Shown: piece after piece, positions 47,084 to 56,256 of the stretch | Layout: every line of letters starts with the position of its first letter | Numbering within the stretch: position 1 is the stretch's first letter | NCBI RefSeq assembly: GCF_004118855.1 | Contig: NZ_PDKF01000007.1 | Location: forward strand, 62,001 to 126,000 | DNA length: 64,000 bases | Source of the DNA: Arcobacter sp. CECT 8983 | GTDB taxonomy: Bacteria > Campylobacterota > Campylobacteria > Campylobacterales > Arcobacteraceae | Direction: 5' to 3' | Made by a program: the position numbers and the translations under genes | The notes under the pieces: generated by a model | Told to the model about the DNA's origin: nothing | The model's input: only the letters and a program-made list of their open reading frames with translations | The model's database searches: none

Positions 47084-48584
47084 AGCCTAAGCCTTTTAGA
47101 TTCTCTTTTATCTGTTTTTCTAAAATATTTGACTTCTCAAACTGCTCTTTTAGTTGAGTGGATAATTTTGTCATCTTCTCTTCAAAAGGGATACCATCAT
47201 CTTCTTCCTTCGCTATTCCCACATATCGCCCAGGAGTTAATACATAATCATGTTTTTGTATCTCTTCAAGGCTTGCACGCTTGCAAAATCCTTTTATATC
47301 TTTATAGTTTCCCTCTTTGTTTTTATATGCGTGATAAGTGTCTGCTATGGATTTAATCTCCTCTTCACTTAACTCACGGTGTTTTCTTGTAACCATCTCT
47401 CCAAGATTTCTTGCATCTATAAAAAGTGTTTCACCACATCTATTTCTATAGTTTTCATGGGATTTATTTTGAGAAAGTATCCAAAGACATACAGGAATCC
47501 CTGTAGAGTAAAAAAGCTTATCAGGAAGAGCAACGATGGCATCTACCTTGTCATCTTCTATCATAGCCCGTCTAATAGTTCCTTCATTTGAAGTATTTGA
47601 GCTAAGACTTCCATTTGCAAGTACAACTGCACCTAGTCCTGCTCTACTTCCAAGGTGAGTTAGAATGTGAGAGAGCCAAGCATAGTTTGCATTTCCAACA
47701 GGGGGAATTCCCCATTGCCATCTATCATCTTCTTTAAGTCTTTCTCCTCCCCAATCAGAGATATTAAAAGGGGGATTTGCCATAGCAAAATCTGCTTTAA
47801 GATTTTTGTGCAAGTCGTTGTGAAAACTATCTGCATGGTGAGCACCAAGATTTCCATCAAGACCACGAATAGCCAAGTTCATTTTACACAATCTCCAAGT
47901 AGTAGGATTGCTCTCTTGCCCATATATTGATATATTGTTTATATTTTGAGAATGCTCTTGAATAAATTTTCCAGACTGGATAAACATACCACCACTTCCA
48001 CAAGCAGGGTCATACACTCTTCCTTTATATGGTTCTATCATCTCAACAATAGTTTTTACAACAGAAGTTGGAGTATAAAACTCACCCCCTGTAATATCCG
48101 CAAAAGCATTTAAAAAGTATTCATATACTCTACCCATCAAATCTTTTTCATCATGATATTTTGCAGATACATTTGTAATCAAAGTAATAAGCTCACCAAG
48201 TTTTGTTTTATCTAAATCTGGTTTTGCATATCTTTTGTCCATCACACCTTTTAATGAATTGTTCTCTTTTTCTATTTGCAAAAGAGCATTGTCTACTAGT
48301 TTTCCTATTTCCGGTGAATTTGCATTATCTCTTAAAACTTGCCATCTTGACTCTTTTGGAACCCAAAAAATATTATCCATGATATATTCATCTTTATCTT
48401 CCTCAAAACCATCACCCTCTTGTACAAGCTTTTCATAACGTTCATTAAATTTATCAGAGATGTATTTTAAGAAAATCAGCCCTAAAACAATATGTTTATA
48501 CTCTCCTGCATCCATATTGTTTCTAAGCTTATCAGCCATTTTAAAAAGTTCTTTTTCAAATCCTACATTTGCAGTAGTTGTCAT
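47070..48584 (-). CDS. hsdM: Type I restriction enzyme, M (methyltransferase) subunit
   Basis: The 504-residue HsdM is the first gene of the restriction operon. The helical N-terminal domain (about 10-150) is followed by an N6-adenine methyltransferase: [10 protein letters not shown] (192-201) binds SAM and NPPF (270-273) is the catalytic motif. It methylates adenines in the sequence chosen by HsdS. A TTAGGAAT site precedes the ATG. The frame is intact. Its stop lies 14 bases inside the downstream regulator gene. Confidence 0.96.
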   Translation of the reverse strand: MTTTANVGFEKELFKMADKLRNNMDAGEYKHIVLGLIFLKYISDKFNERYEKLVQEGDGFEEDKDEYIMDNIFWVPKESRWQVLRDNANSPEIGKLVDNALLQIEKENNSLKGVMDKRYAKPDLDKTKLGELITLITNVSAKYHDEKDLMGRVYEYFLNAFADITGGEFYTPTSVVKTIVEMIEPYKGRVYDPACGSGGMFIQSGKFIQEHSQNINNISIYGQESNPTTWRLCKMNLAIRGLDGNLGAHHADSFHNDLHKNLKADFAMANPPFNISDWGGERLKEDDRWQWGIPPVGNANYAWLSHILTHLGSRAGLGAVVLANGSLSSNTSNEGTIRRAMIEDDKVDAIVALPDKLFYSTGIPVCLWILSQNKSHENYRNRCGETLFIDARNLGEMVTRKHRELSEEEIKSIADTYHAYKNKEGNYKDIKGFCKRASLEEIQKHDYVLTPGRYVGIAKEEDDGIPFEEKMTKLSTQLKEQFEKSNILEKQIKENLKGLGYEIN

Positions 48585-48655
48585 ATATTTTATTCCTAAA
48601 TTTTCATAAATAATTTTTAGTAATAATTTTATCGAATATTATATTAGGTATTTGT

Positions 48656-48661
48656 TATAAT
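48656..48661 (+). promoter_or_regulatory. Extended -10 upstream of the decayed HNH gene
   Basis: TGTTATAAT is a TGnTATAAT element only 6 bases before the ATG at 48668, so any transcript would have almost no leader. The minus strand of the same 83-base spacer also holds a TATAAT-type box for hsdM. Confidence 0.4.
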
Positions 48662-48667
48662 GCTTAT

Positions 48668-49121
48668 ATGAAAACCAATACTTTAAATAATGCCATACTA
48701 AAAAGCCTTGAAGAGTTAAATAAACCTTCTACTCAAAAGAAGTATGTAAGCATATTCTCTTAAATAACTATTATGAATTTGGGAATGCAAAAACACTTTA
48801 GAAGAAGGAAAATTTAAATACAGACGACATCTTGTAAGAGAAAGAAACTCAAAAATTATAAAACTTGCAAAAATAAAATTTAAAAAAGAGATAGGAAAAT
48901 TATATTGCGAAGTTTGTGGATTTGACTTTGAAAAAACCTATGGAAAAATCGGAACAGATTTTATAGAAGGTCATCACAATATTGGTGTTTCAGAGTTAAA
49001 AGAAAATCAAAAAACAAGAATAGAAGATATCTCTCTTGTATGCTCAAACTGTCATAAAATGTTACATAGAAGAAAGCCTTGGTTAACTGTTGAAGAATTA
49101 AAAGAGTTTATAAAACAGTAA
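48668..49121 (+). pseudogene. Decayed HNH endonuclease with remnant N-terminal HTH-like segment
   Basis: The ATG at 48668 opens MKTNTLNNAILKSLEELNKP and stops after 31 codons. Another frame then reads NNYYEFGNAKTL, and a third, from about 48800, reads to the TAA at 49119. The third segment holds an HNH domain: YCEVCGFDF, EGHHNIGVSEL and LVCSNCHKMLHRRKPWL. The first two resemble the HARE-HTH-like start of HNH restriction proteins, where a long middle part would be expected. At least two frameshifts and probably an internal deletion make this a dead gene, probably left from another restriction system. Confidence 0.8.
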
Positions 49122-49341
49122 AGAAGTATTTTACTTCTCCACTAATTTATACATAGACTCAATCTCATAAATTGTTTCTAAAAGAAGAATATAATTTATT
49201 CTTTCATCATTTAATAATAAAGTTAAAACATTTGACAATATATTTAATTAAGAAACATCACTTATATAACAAATCGCTAGTTTATTTAATGTGAAGCATT
49301 CAACTGTATAATTAGACCACCAGTTTATAAAAGGGATAATT
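49122..49341. other. Spacer between the HNH pseudogene and the TetR gene
   Basis: AGAAGTA/TACTTCT around TTT (49122-49138) makes a hairpin right after the HNH stop. On the minus strand, 49238-49131 is an open stretch of about 36 codons ending IYEIESMYKLVEK-stop, probably a gene remnant or chance. TATAAT at 49307-49312 is a good -10 for the downstream TetR gene, 30 bases before its ATG. No other gene is evident. Confidence 0.4.
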
Positions 49342-49938
49342 ATGCCAAGAATGGTCAACAAAGAGGAAAAAATTGATTATATTTGTGATGAAGCTTATAA
49401 TGCTTTTGTTGAAAATGGAATTGATAAATTTTCATTAAATAAATTTATTACTGACATTAAAATGTCAAAAGGACAGTTTTATCACTATTTTTCTACAAAA
49501 GAACAACTAATTTACCAAGTTATGTCAAAAAAATCATTTGAACTGATGAATAAGATAAAAGAAAAATATAAATATGAAGAGAGCTATATTAATAAAATCA
49601 ATTTAATTTTTGAAATATACCTCAATGAAGATAAACCATACGTAGATTTAAGAAAATTGTATATCAATACTTTGCATATGTATATTACTTCAGATGACAA
49701 GGAAATAAAAGAATTCAACACTAATTTATACAAAACAATATTTAAATATTTAGAACAACTCTTTGATGATGAAATTCAAAAAGGTAATTTCCAACCAGAG
49801 TCAAAAAATTTAGCAAAAGCTTTATGTTCTACAGCAGATGGAATGTTTTTATTATCAGTAATGATAGAAAATTATGATTTAAAAACCGAATTATCAAACT
49901 ACTTTTCAGAAATTGAAAAGTTATCAAAAAAATATTAA
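49342..49938 (+). CDS. TetR-family regulator next to a MATE pump
   Basis: The 198-residue protein has a TetR N-terminal HTH at about 10-55 (DKFSLNKFITDIKMSKGQFYHYF region, key part KGQFYHYFSTKEQL), followed by a helical ligand-binding domain. The gene overlaps the MATE pump gene when that gene's upstream start is used, or ends 10 bases before its more likely start. It probably represses this two-gene unit. I see no clear palindrome in its promoter. Confidence 0.85.
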   Translation: MPRMVNKEEKIDYICDEAYNAFVENGIDKFSLNKFITDIKMSKGQFYHYFSTKEQLIYQVMSKKSFELMNKIKEKYKYEESYINKINLIFEIYLNEDKPYVDLRKLYINTLHMYITSDDKEIKEFNTNLYKTIFKYLEQLFDDEIQKGNFQPESKNLAKALCSTADGMFLLSVMIENYDLKTELSNYFSEIEKLSKKY

Positions 49939-49948
49939 AAGAATCGAT

Positions 49949-51283
49949 ATGAACGTAACAAAAGCTAAAATATCATCAATTTTTTTTCAATACTCGATAC
50001 CTTCGGTATTAGGAATGTTGGCAATATCATCTGCAAGTATAGTTGATGGCTTTTTTATAGGGAATCATGTAGGTGATAGTGGACTTGCTTCAATCAATAT
50101 AAGTTTTCCTGTTTTCTCTTTTTTATTTGGATTTGCATTGATGTTATCAGTAGGTAGTAGTGTTGTTGCAGGGAAGCTTATTGGGGAAGGAGATCTTTAC
50201 AATGCTTCAATTGTTTTTAGCAAAACAATTATAACAATTTCTCTTTTTAGTTTTTTAACTTGCACTGTTTTATATTTAAATATCGAAACCCTATTGCGTC
50301 TATTGGGTGCTAATAAAGAGTTGACACCCATTGCTATAGAGTATTTATCAGTTATGTTGATATTTATTCCTTTTTTAATGATAGGTGTAGTCTTTGACTA
50401 TTTTGTAAGAGTTGACAATAGACCAAATCTTGCCTTTATAGCTTTACTTTTAAGTGCTCTTATCAATATTATTTTAGATTGGTTTATGATTGTATATTTA
50501 CAAAAAGGTATTTTTGGTGCAGCATTAGCAACTGGTCTTTCACAGATGGCTTTACTAATCATTCTTTTACCACACTTCTTTTCAAAAAAAGCAACTTTAA
50601 AGTTTGTAAAACCCATAGGAAATTATACTCAAATCATCAAAGCCTGCTACAATGGAACATCAGAGTTTGTCAATGAAATATCAGTGGGAATAACCACTTT
50701 GATTTTTAACTATGTGATGATAAAAAATTTTGACATAGAAGGTATTGCAGCATTTACTGTTATTAATTATCTTTTAATGATTGGTATTATGATAAGTTTT
50801 GGTATTAGTGACTCTTTACAACCGATTATCAGTAAAAACTTTGGTGCAAAAAAATATACAAGAATAGATGAGTTTATAAAACTGGCTTTTATATCTACAA
50901 GTTTAGTAGGAGTTGTTATGATAATATTGATACTCTTATTACCTGAAACTTTAGCTAATATTTTTTTAGTAGATAGTAATTTAGATACTAAACAAATTGT
51001 TTTAAATTTTACAAAATTTATATGGATAGTTTTTCTTTTTGATGGGCTTAATCTTGTAATATCATCTTATTTAACAGCCATGCATAAACCTTTGGCTTCA
51101 ATGATTATAGCACTCTCTCGAAGTCTTATTTTTCCAGTGTTTTTTATACTTACTCTACCTTTTGTATTTGGTGACAATGGCATATTTATGGCTATTCCCT
51201 TAGCAGAAGCATTCACTTTTGTAATTGCAATTATACTGTTTAGAAAATTTAGTCCAAAAAAATTGCTTAAAAAAGATGTGTGA
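49949..51283 (+). CDS. MATE-family multidrug efflux pump (MepA-like)
   Basis: The 444-residue protein, counted from the ATG at 49949, has twelve hydrophobic segments in two MatE halves, with the pattern FFQYSIPSVLGMLAISSASIVDGFFIG, shortened here to SIPSVLGMLA, typical of the MepA branch. An in-frame ATG at 49913 would add 12 polar residues and overlap tetR by 26 bases. The later start fits MATE alignments better, though its ribosome-binding site is weak. It exports cationic drugs using Na+ or H+. Confidence 0.88.
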   Translation: MNVTKAKISSIFFQYSIPSVLGMLAISSASIVDGFFIGNHVGDSGLASINISFPVFSFLFGFALMLSVGSSVVAGKLIGEGDLYNASIVFSKTIITISLFSFLTCTVLYLNIETLLRLLGANKELTPIAIEYLSVMLIFIPFLMIGVVFDYFVRVDNRPNLAFIALLLSALINIILDWFMIVYLQKGIFGAALATGLSQMALLIILLPHFFSKKATLKFVKPIGNYTQIIKACYNGTSEFVNEISVGITTLIFNYVMIKNFDIEGIAAFTVINYLLMIGIMISFGISDSLQPIISKNFGAKKYTRIDEFIKLAFISTSLVGVVMIILILLLPETLANIFLVDSNLDTKQIVLNFTKFIWIVFLFDGLNLVISSYLTAMHKPLASMIIALSRSLIFPVFFILTLPFVFGDNGIFMAIPLAEAFTFVIAIILFRKFSPKKLLKKDV

Positions 51284-51322
51284 GTTAAGATAAAATATTA
51301 TAAAAATAAAACTAAATTATTT

Positions 51323-51877
51323 TTACAATAAAAAAGTTTTTAAATCTTCAAAAACCTCTTTTTGTTCTTTATCTGATAGTTTAACGTAGTTTAAATTCAT
51401 TGCTGTAAACATTACTTCAGAAAATAAAAAAGCCAATCTTAATTTTCTACCTTCTTCTGTGTTTGTATCAATTGATTTTAAGGCACTACTGTGCCACTCA
51501 TGTAGCCCTTCAAAAACAGATTTATCTTGTAGAAGAATAGTAATAACTTTAGATATTTTATCAAATTCTTTAGTACTATTGTATTTTGAAATATATTCAA
51601 TATGTGCTTTTAACTCTGAATATTTTGAGTCATCACTTTTTGATAAGTTTTTTATATGCTGGTTGTATTCATCTTCATTCTTTTCTAAAACAGCTTGAAT
51701 CATAGCTTCTTTATTTCCAAAAATATATTGAACTCCACCTATTGAAATATTTGCTTTAGCTGCTACTTTTCTAATACTTAAACCTGAAAGACCCTCACTT
51801 AAAATAATATCTTCAAGAATACTTATTAATTGACTTTTATCTATTTTATTCTTTTTACTCAAATTTTTCCTTTTCAT
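51323..51877 (-). CDS. TetR-family repressor of the adjacent RND efflux operon
   Basis: The 184-residue protein has an N-terminal TetR HTH at about 20-60 (LSIRKVAAKANISIGGVQYIF) and a helical C-terminal domain. It is divergent from the RND operon with an 87-base spacer containing a perfect 18-base palindrome, the usual layout for an AcrR/CmeR-type local repressor. The recognition-helix residues GGVQYIFG differ from the common YYYF form. The inducer is unknown. Confidence 0.87.
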   Translation of the reverse strand: MKRKNLSKKNKIDKSQLISILEDIILSEGLSGLSIRKVAAKANISIGGVQYIFGNKEAMIQAVLEKNEDEYNQHIKNLSKSDDSKYSELKAHIEYISKYNSTKEFDKISKVITILLQDKSVFEGLHEWHSSALKSIDTNTEEGRKLRLAFLFSEVMFTAMNLNYVKLSDKEQKEVFEDLKTFLL

Positions 51878-51932
51878 TTTTATATTATTTAATAAAAAAT
51901 TAAGACTTCTTTAAATAGTATTCTTCAAATTA

Positions 51933-51950
51933 AATACATACGTATGTATT
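51933..51950. promoter_or_regulatory. Perfect 18-bp palindrome, probable TetR operator
   Basis: AATACATACGTATGTATT is fully self-complementary. It lies 14 bases before the adaptor ATG and 56 bases from the divergent tetR start, so a bound repressor would block the pump promoter or its translation start. ACATACGTATGT-type cores occur in operators of other efflux repressors. Confidence 0.7.
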
Positions 51951-51964
51951 GTAAAGGTTAATTA

Positions 51965-53122
51965 ATGAAATTTTGCTTAAAAAGTTTATTTTTATTGTTC
52001 GTTACAATTTTTTTATTAGGATGTGGAAATCAACAAAACAATAGTTTTTCAGAAGAAGAACAAAAAACTGAAGTTGGATACATAACATTAAACAAACAAG
52101 AAGTTCCTTTACAACAAGAGTTGTCAGGAAGAATAAAAGCTATTTATAAATCTGAAGTTAGACCACAAATTGATGGTATTATAAAAAAACAACTTTTCAA
52201 AGAAGGAACTTATGTAAATAAAGGTGATATTTTATATGAGATTGATTCAGACTCTTATCAGGCTGCTTACAATGAAGCTTTAGCAACACTTAAAAATTCA
52301 GAAGCAAATTTAATAACTCTAAAACTAAAAAAACAAAGATATGAAAAATCTGTAAAATTTAGTGTAGTATCACAACAAGATGTAGATGATGCAAAAGCTG
52401 CATATTTACAAGCTGTTGCTTTAGTTGAACAAAATAAAGCTTTACTAAAAAGTGCGAAAATAAATCTTGATAGAACAAAAATAAAAGCACAAATCTCTGG
52501 TTTTATTGGAATATCAAATTATACGATTGGATCTTTAGTTTTAGCTAATCAAACAAATGAATTAACTACAATTAGAGATACAAGTAGAGTATATGCTGAT
52601 TTAAGTCAGTCAAATAATCAATTATTTAAATTAAAAAAGATAACAAAAAACAACAATAAAAAACAGGATATCCCTGTAAATATTATATTACCAGACAATT
52701 CAAGATATGCACACTCTGGGATACTTAAACTTCAAGAAATTTCAGTAGATGAAGATACAGGATATGTGACGCTAAGAGCAGAGTTCCCAAATCCTGAAGG
52801 GGAATTATTGGACAATATGTTTGTAAATACCATAATAGATATTGGTACTTATTCTAATGTTTTTTTAGTTCCTCAACAAGCAGTTACATTGGATGGAAAA
52901 TCAAATTATATGGTTACAATTATTGAAAAAGATAACACAATACAGAAAAAAACAATAACTGTAGAAAAAGCAGTAGGAAATAAATGGCTTGTAACAGATC
53001 GCCTTTTACAAACAGATAAAATTATCGTTGAAGGTTTAAATAAAATAAATAAAAATAGCATAGTTATTCCTAAAAATGTTAATAACTTATATGTAGATAA
53101 TTCAAAAAAAGAAGTAAAATGA
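51965..53122 (+). CDS. RND efflux periplasmic adaptor (membrane fusion lipoprotein)
   Basis: The 385-residue protein has a lipoprotein signal ending LLGC (Cys20). It then has the adaptor order: barrel-sandwich strand (QQELSGRIKAIYKSEVRPQIDG), coiled-coil hairpin at about 100-170, second lipoyl half, beta-barrel and membrane-proximal domain. It links the inner-membrane pump to the outer-membrane channel. Its stop overlaps the pump start (ATGA, 53119-53122). Confidence 0.92.
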   Translation: MKFCLKSLFLLFVTIFLLGCGNQQNNSFSEEEQKTEVGYITLNKQEVPLQQELSGRIKAIYKSEVRPQIDGIIKKQLFKEGTYVNKGDILYEIDSDSYQAAYNEALATLKNSEANLITLKLKKQRYEKSVKFSVVSQQDVDDAKAAYLQAVALVEQNKALLKSAKINLDRTKIKAQISGFIGISNYTIGSLVLANQTNELTTIRDTSRVYADLSQSNNQLFKLKKITKNNNKKQDIPVNIILPDNSRYAHSGILKLQEISVDEDTGYVTLRAEFPNPEGELLDNMFVNTIIDIGTYSNVFLVPQQAVTLDGKSNYMVTIIEKDNTIQKKTITVEKAVGNKWLVTDRLLQTDKIIVEGLNKINKNSIVIPKNVNNLYVDNSKKEVK

Positions 53123-56100
53123 TAGCTCGTTTTTTTATTAATCATCCAATTTTTGCTTGGGTTATATCGTTACTTATAATGTTAGTAGGAATACTTTCTA
53201 TTAAAAATTTACCTGTAGAGCAGTATCCAGATATTGCTCCTCCCACAATTAACATTCAAGCAACATACTCTGGTGCAACAGCTAAAACTATTGAAAATAG
53301 TATCACTCAACTTATAGAACAAGAATTAACTGGATTAGATGGATTACTTTATTTTTCTTCAACAAGTCAAACAGGAAGTTCAAGTATAAATGTTGTATTT
53401 GAAAAAGGTGTAGATCCAGATATTGCTCAAGTTAAAGTAAATAATAAAATTCAACAAGTATTACCAAGGCTTCCAGAAGATGTTAGAAAAGAAGGGGTGA
53501 CTGTCGTAAAATCACAAGATGATTTTCTTATGATAGTTAGTATGCATGATGAATCAGGAAAATCAGATGAAAGTGATATTTCAGATTATCTAATCACCAA
53601 TATAAAAGATGGACTTTCTCGAATAGAGGGTGTTGGTGGAGTTGAACTTTTTGGTTCAGAATATGCAATGAGAGTTTGGATAGATCCCAAAAAACTTAAA
53701 TCTTATAATCTAATACCAGCAGATATAAATAATGCAATCTTAAAGCAAAATTCACAAGTATCTGCAGGAAGTATTGGAGCAAGACCACAAATAAAAGATC
53801 AAGAATTAAATGCAGATGTTGTATCAAGAGATAAATTAGAAAATGTAAAAGAGTTTGAAAATATTGTGGTAAAAAGCAATAAAAATGGTGCAGATGTTTT
53901 TTTAAAAGATGTTGCAAAAGTTGAATTAGGTAGCAATGATTACTCTTTTATATCAAAAAATAATGGTTATCAATCAAGTGGTATAGGTGTAAAATTATCT
54001 GCTGGGGCAAATGCTGTAGATGTAGCAAAAAGAGTTAGAGAATATTTATCATCATTTGAAAACTCTTTGCCAAGTGGATACGTAGTTTCATATCCATATG
54101 ATACAACTATTTTTATTGAAGAGTCTATAAAAGAAGTTGTAAAAACACTATTTGAAGCCATATTTTTAGTAGTTGTTGTAATGTTTGTTTTTCTTAATAG
54201 TTGGCGAGCCACTATAATCCCTGCTATTGCCGTACCCGTTGTATTGCTTGGTACCTTTGCTATTTTAAATTTTTTAGGATTTACAATAAACTCTTTAACT
54301 ATGTTTGCAATGGTATTATCTATAGGCTTATTGGTTGATGATGCTATTGTTGTTGTTGAAAATGTAGAAAGAAACATGAGAGAGAAAAAACTTTGCGCAA
54401 AAGAAGCCACAATTATAGCAATGGATGAGATCACTAGTGCTTTAATTGGGGTTGCAACTGTACTTTCTGTAGTATTTTTACCAATGATATTTTTTACTGG
54501 TTCTACTGGAATTATATATAAACAATTTGCAGTTACAATTATATCTTCAATGGTTTTATCTGTTGTTGTAGCATTAACTTTATCTCCTGCTATTTGTGCT
54601 ACATTTTTAAAACCTCATAATACAAATAAAAAAAGTAATGATGTCCTTGATTGGTTTAATATAAAATTTAGTAATTTAACAAAAAAATACAAAGCAGGTA
54701 TTTTTAAATTTATCAATGCACCTTTTAAATCACTTGTTGCTTATGTGGTAATAATAGCAGTTAGTATTTTATTTTTTATAAAATTACCTACGGGATTTAT
54801 ACCACCTGAAGATCAAGGTGATTTGATGATTCAATTTACCCTTCCAGCTGGTGCAAGTGCAACACGTTCTGAAAATATTGAAAAAATCATAAGAGATTAT
54901 TTTTTAACAGAAGAAAAAAATACTATAAATTCAATTTTTTCAATTGTTGGTTTTACTTTTTCAGGAAATGGACAAAATGGGGGATTAGGATTTGTTGAGT
55001 TAAAAAATTGGAATCAAAGAGCTGGTATAGAAAATAGTGCAGATTCTATTGCCAATAGAGCAATGATGAATTTTACAGATAATACATCAAAATATTTTAT
55101 AAGAGATGCACAAGTATTTGTTATGAATCCATCTTCTGTTCCAGGTTTGGGTAATACAGATGGATTTGAATTTCAATTACAAGCTGGTGCTAAAATGACA
55201 AGAGATGATTTAATAGAAGCAAAAGATTCTTTATTAGAAAAAGTAAATTCAAATGAATTGATAGTAAATGGAAGAGTTGAAGGAACTGAAGAAACACCAC
55301 AATTAAAACTTAATTATGATAAGAAAAAAATATTTTCTTTGGGCTTATCATATGATGATATTGATGATACATTAAATACAGCATGGGCTGGTTCTTATGT
55401 TAATGATTTTATTGATAAATCAAGAATAAAAAGAGTCTATGTACAAGCTGATGCCCAATACCGATCTAAACCTGAAGATTTATATCAATGGAATGTTAGA
55501 AATAATCAAAATAAAATGGTCTCTTTTGAAGAGTTTACTGATATCTCTTGGAAAACAGCTGAAAAATCATTGACACGATATAATGGTTTAGCCTCTTATC
55601 TAATTCAAGGAGAAGCTGCTACTGGTGTAAGTTCTGGAGTTGCGATGGATGAGATGGAAAGATTAGCAAAACTTAATAATAAAGACACTAAATACTCATG
55701 GAGTGGTTTATCTTATCATGAAAGATTATCAAGTGGGCAAGCTGTATATTTATATGCATTATCTTTAGTTGTAATATTTTTATGTTTAGCTGCTTTATAT
55801 GAGAGTTGGAGTATTCCTTTTTCTGTTTTATTAGCTGTGCCATTAGGAGTTATTGGAGCTGTTATTGCAGTATATTTTAGAGGTTTAAACAATGATATAT
55901 ATTTTCAAGTTGCACTTTTGACAACAATTGGACTGGTTTCAAAAAATGCAATATTAATAGTTGAGTTTGTTGAAACTGCTTATAAAAAAGGTGAATCCTT
56001 AACAGTTGCAGCAGTAGAAGGAGCAACACTTAGATTTAGACCAATAATTATGACTTCATTAGCTTTTATTGCTGGTATTATTCCTTTAGCTATTTCAACA

Positions 56101-56256
56101 GGAGCAGGAGCAAATAGTAGAATCTCAATAGGTACAGGAATCATTGGTGGAACACTGACAGCAACAGTTTTAGCAATATTTTATGTTCCTCTTTTATTTA
56201 TCTTAGTAAAAAAATTATTTAGTAAAAAAGAGCAAAAAGGTACAAAAAATGTTTAA
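53119..56256 (+). CDS. RND multidrug efflux transporter (AcrB/HAE1 family)
   Basis: The 1045-residue protein has two halves of one plus five helices with large periplasmic loops. NHPIFAWVISLLIMLVG starts it, and the proton-relay aspartates are in GLLVDDAIVVVENVERN around 400-412. The C-terminal TLRFRPIIMTSLAFIAGIIPLA block is diagnostic. It exports hydrophobic and amphiphilic drugs with proton antiport. It overlaps the outer-membrane gene by 8 bases. Confidence 0.95.
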   Translation: MIARFFINHPIFAWVISLLIMLVGILSIKNLPVEQYPDIAPPTINIQATYSGATAKTIENSITQLIEQELTGLDGLLYFSSTSQTGSSSINVVFEKGVDPDIAQVKVNNKIQQVLPRLPEDVRKEGVTVVKSQDDFLMIVSMHDESGKSDESDISDYLITNIKDGLSRIEGVGGVELFGSEYAMRVWIDPKKLKSYNLIPADINNAILKQNSQVSAGSIGARPQIKDQELNADVVSRDKLENVKEFENIVVKSNKNGADVFLKDVAKVELGSNDYSFISKNNGYQSSGIGVKLSAGANAVDVAKRVREYLSSFENSLPSGYVVSYPYDTTIFIEESIKEVVKTLFEAIFLVVVVMFVFLNSWRATIIPAIAVPVVLLGTFAILNFLGFTINSLTMFAMVLSIGLLVDDAIVVVENVERNMREKKLCAKEATIIAMDEITSALIGVATVLSVVFLPMIFFTGSTGIIYKQFAVTIISSMVLSVVVALTLSPAICATFLKPHNTNKKSNDVLDWFNIKFSNLTKKYKAGIFKFINAPFKSLVAYVVIIAVSILFFIKLPTGFIPPEDQGDLMIQFTLPAGASATRSENIEKIIRDYFLTEEKNTINSIFSIVGFTFSGNGQNGGLGFVELKNWNQRAGIENSADSIANRAMMNFTDNTSKYFIRDAQVFVMNPSSVPGLGNTDGFEFQLQAGAKMTRDDLIEAKDSLLEKVNSNELIVNGRVEGTEETPQLKLNYDKKKIFSLGLSYDDIDDTLNTAWAGSYVNDFIDKSRIKRVYVQADAQYRSKPEDLYQWNVRNNQNKMVSFEEFTDISWKTAEKSLTRYNGLASYLIQGEAATGVSSGVAMDEMERLAKLNNKDTKYSWSGLSYHERLSSGQAVYLYALSLVVIFLCLAALYESWSIPFSVLLAVPLGVIGAVIAVYFRGLNNDIYFQVALLTTIGLVSKNAILIVEFVETAYKKGESLTVAAVEGATLRFRPIIMTSLAFIAGIIPLAISTGAGANSRISIGTGIIGGTLTATVLAIFYVPLLFILVKKLFSKKEQKGTKNV

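Noticed and set aside
51302-51324. Terminator between the MATE and tetR genes
   Set aside because: AAAAATAA/TTATTTTT is a pure A/T inverted repeat, which is expected by chance in this composition.
53970-54434. 154-codon open frame on the minus strand inside the RND pump gene
   Set aside because: It lies fully opposite a strongly conserved AcrB-family gene, and its Ser/Thr/Ile-rich translation is a by-product of that gene's codons.
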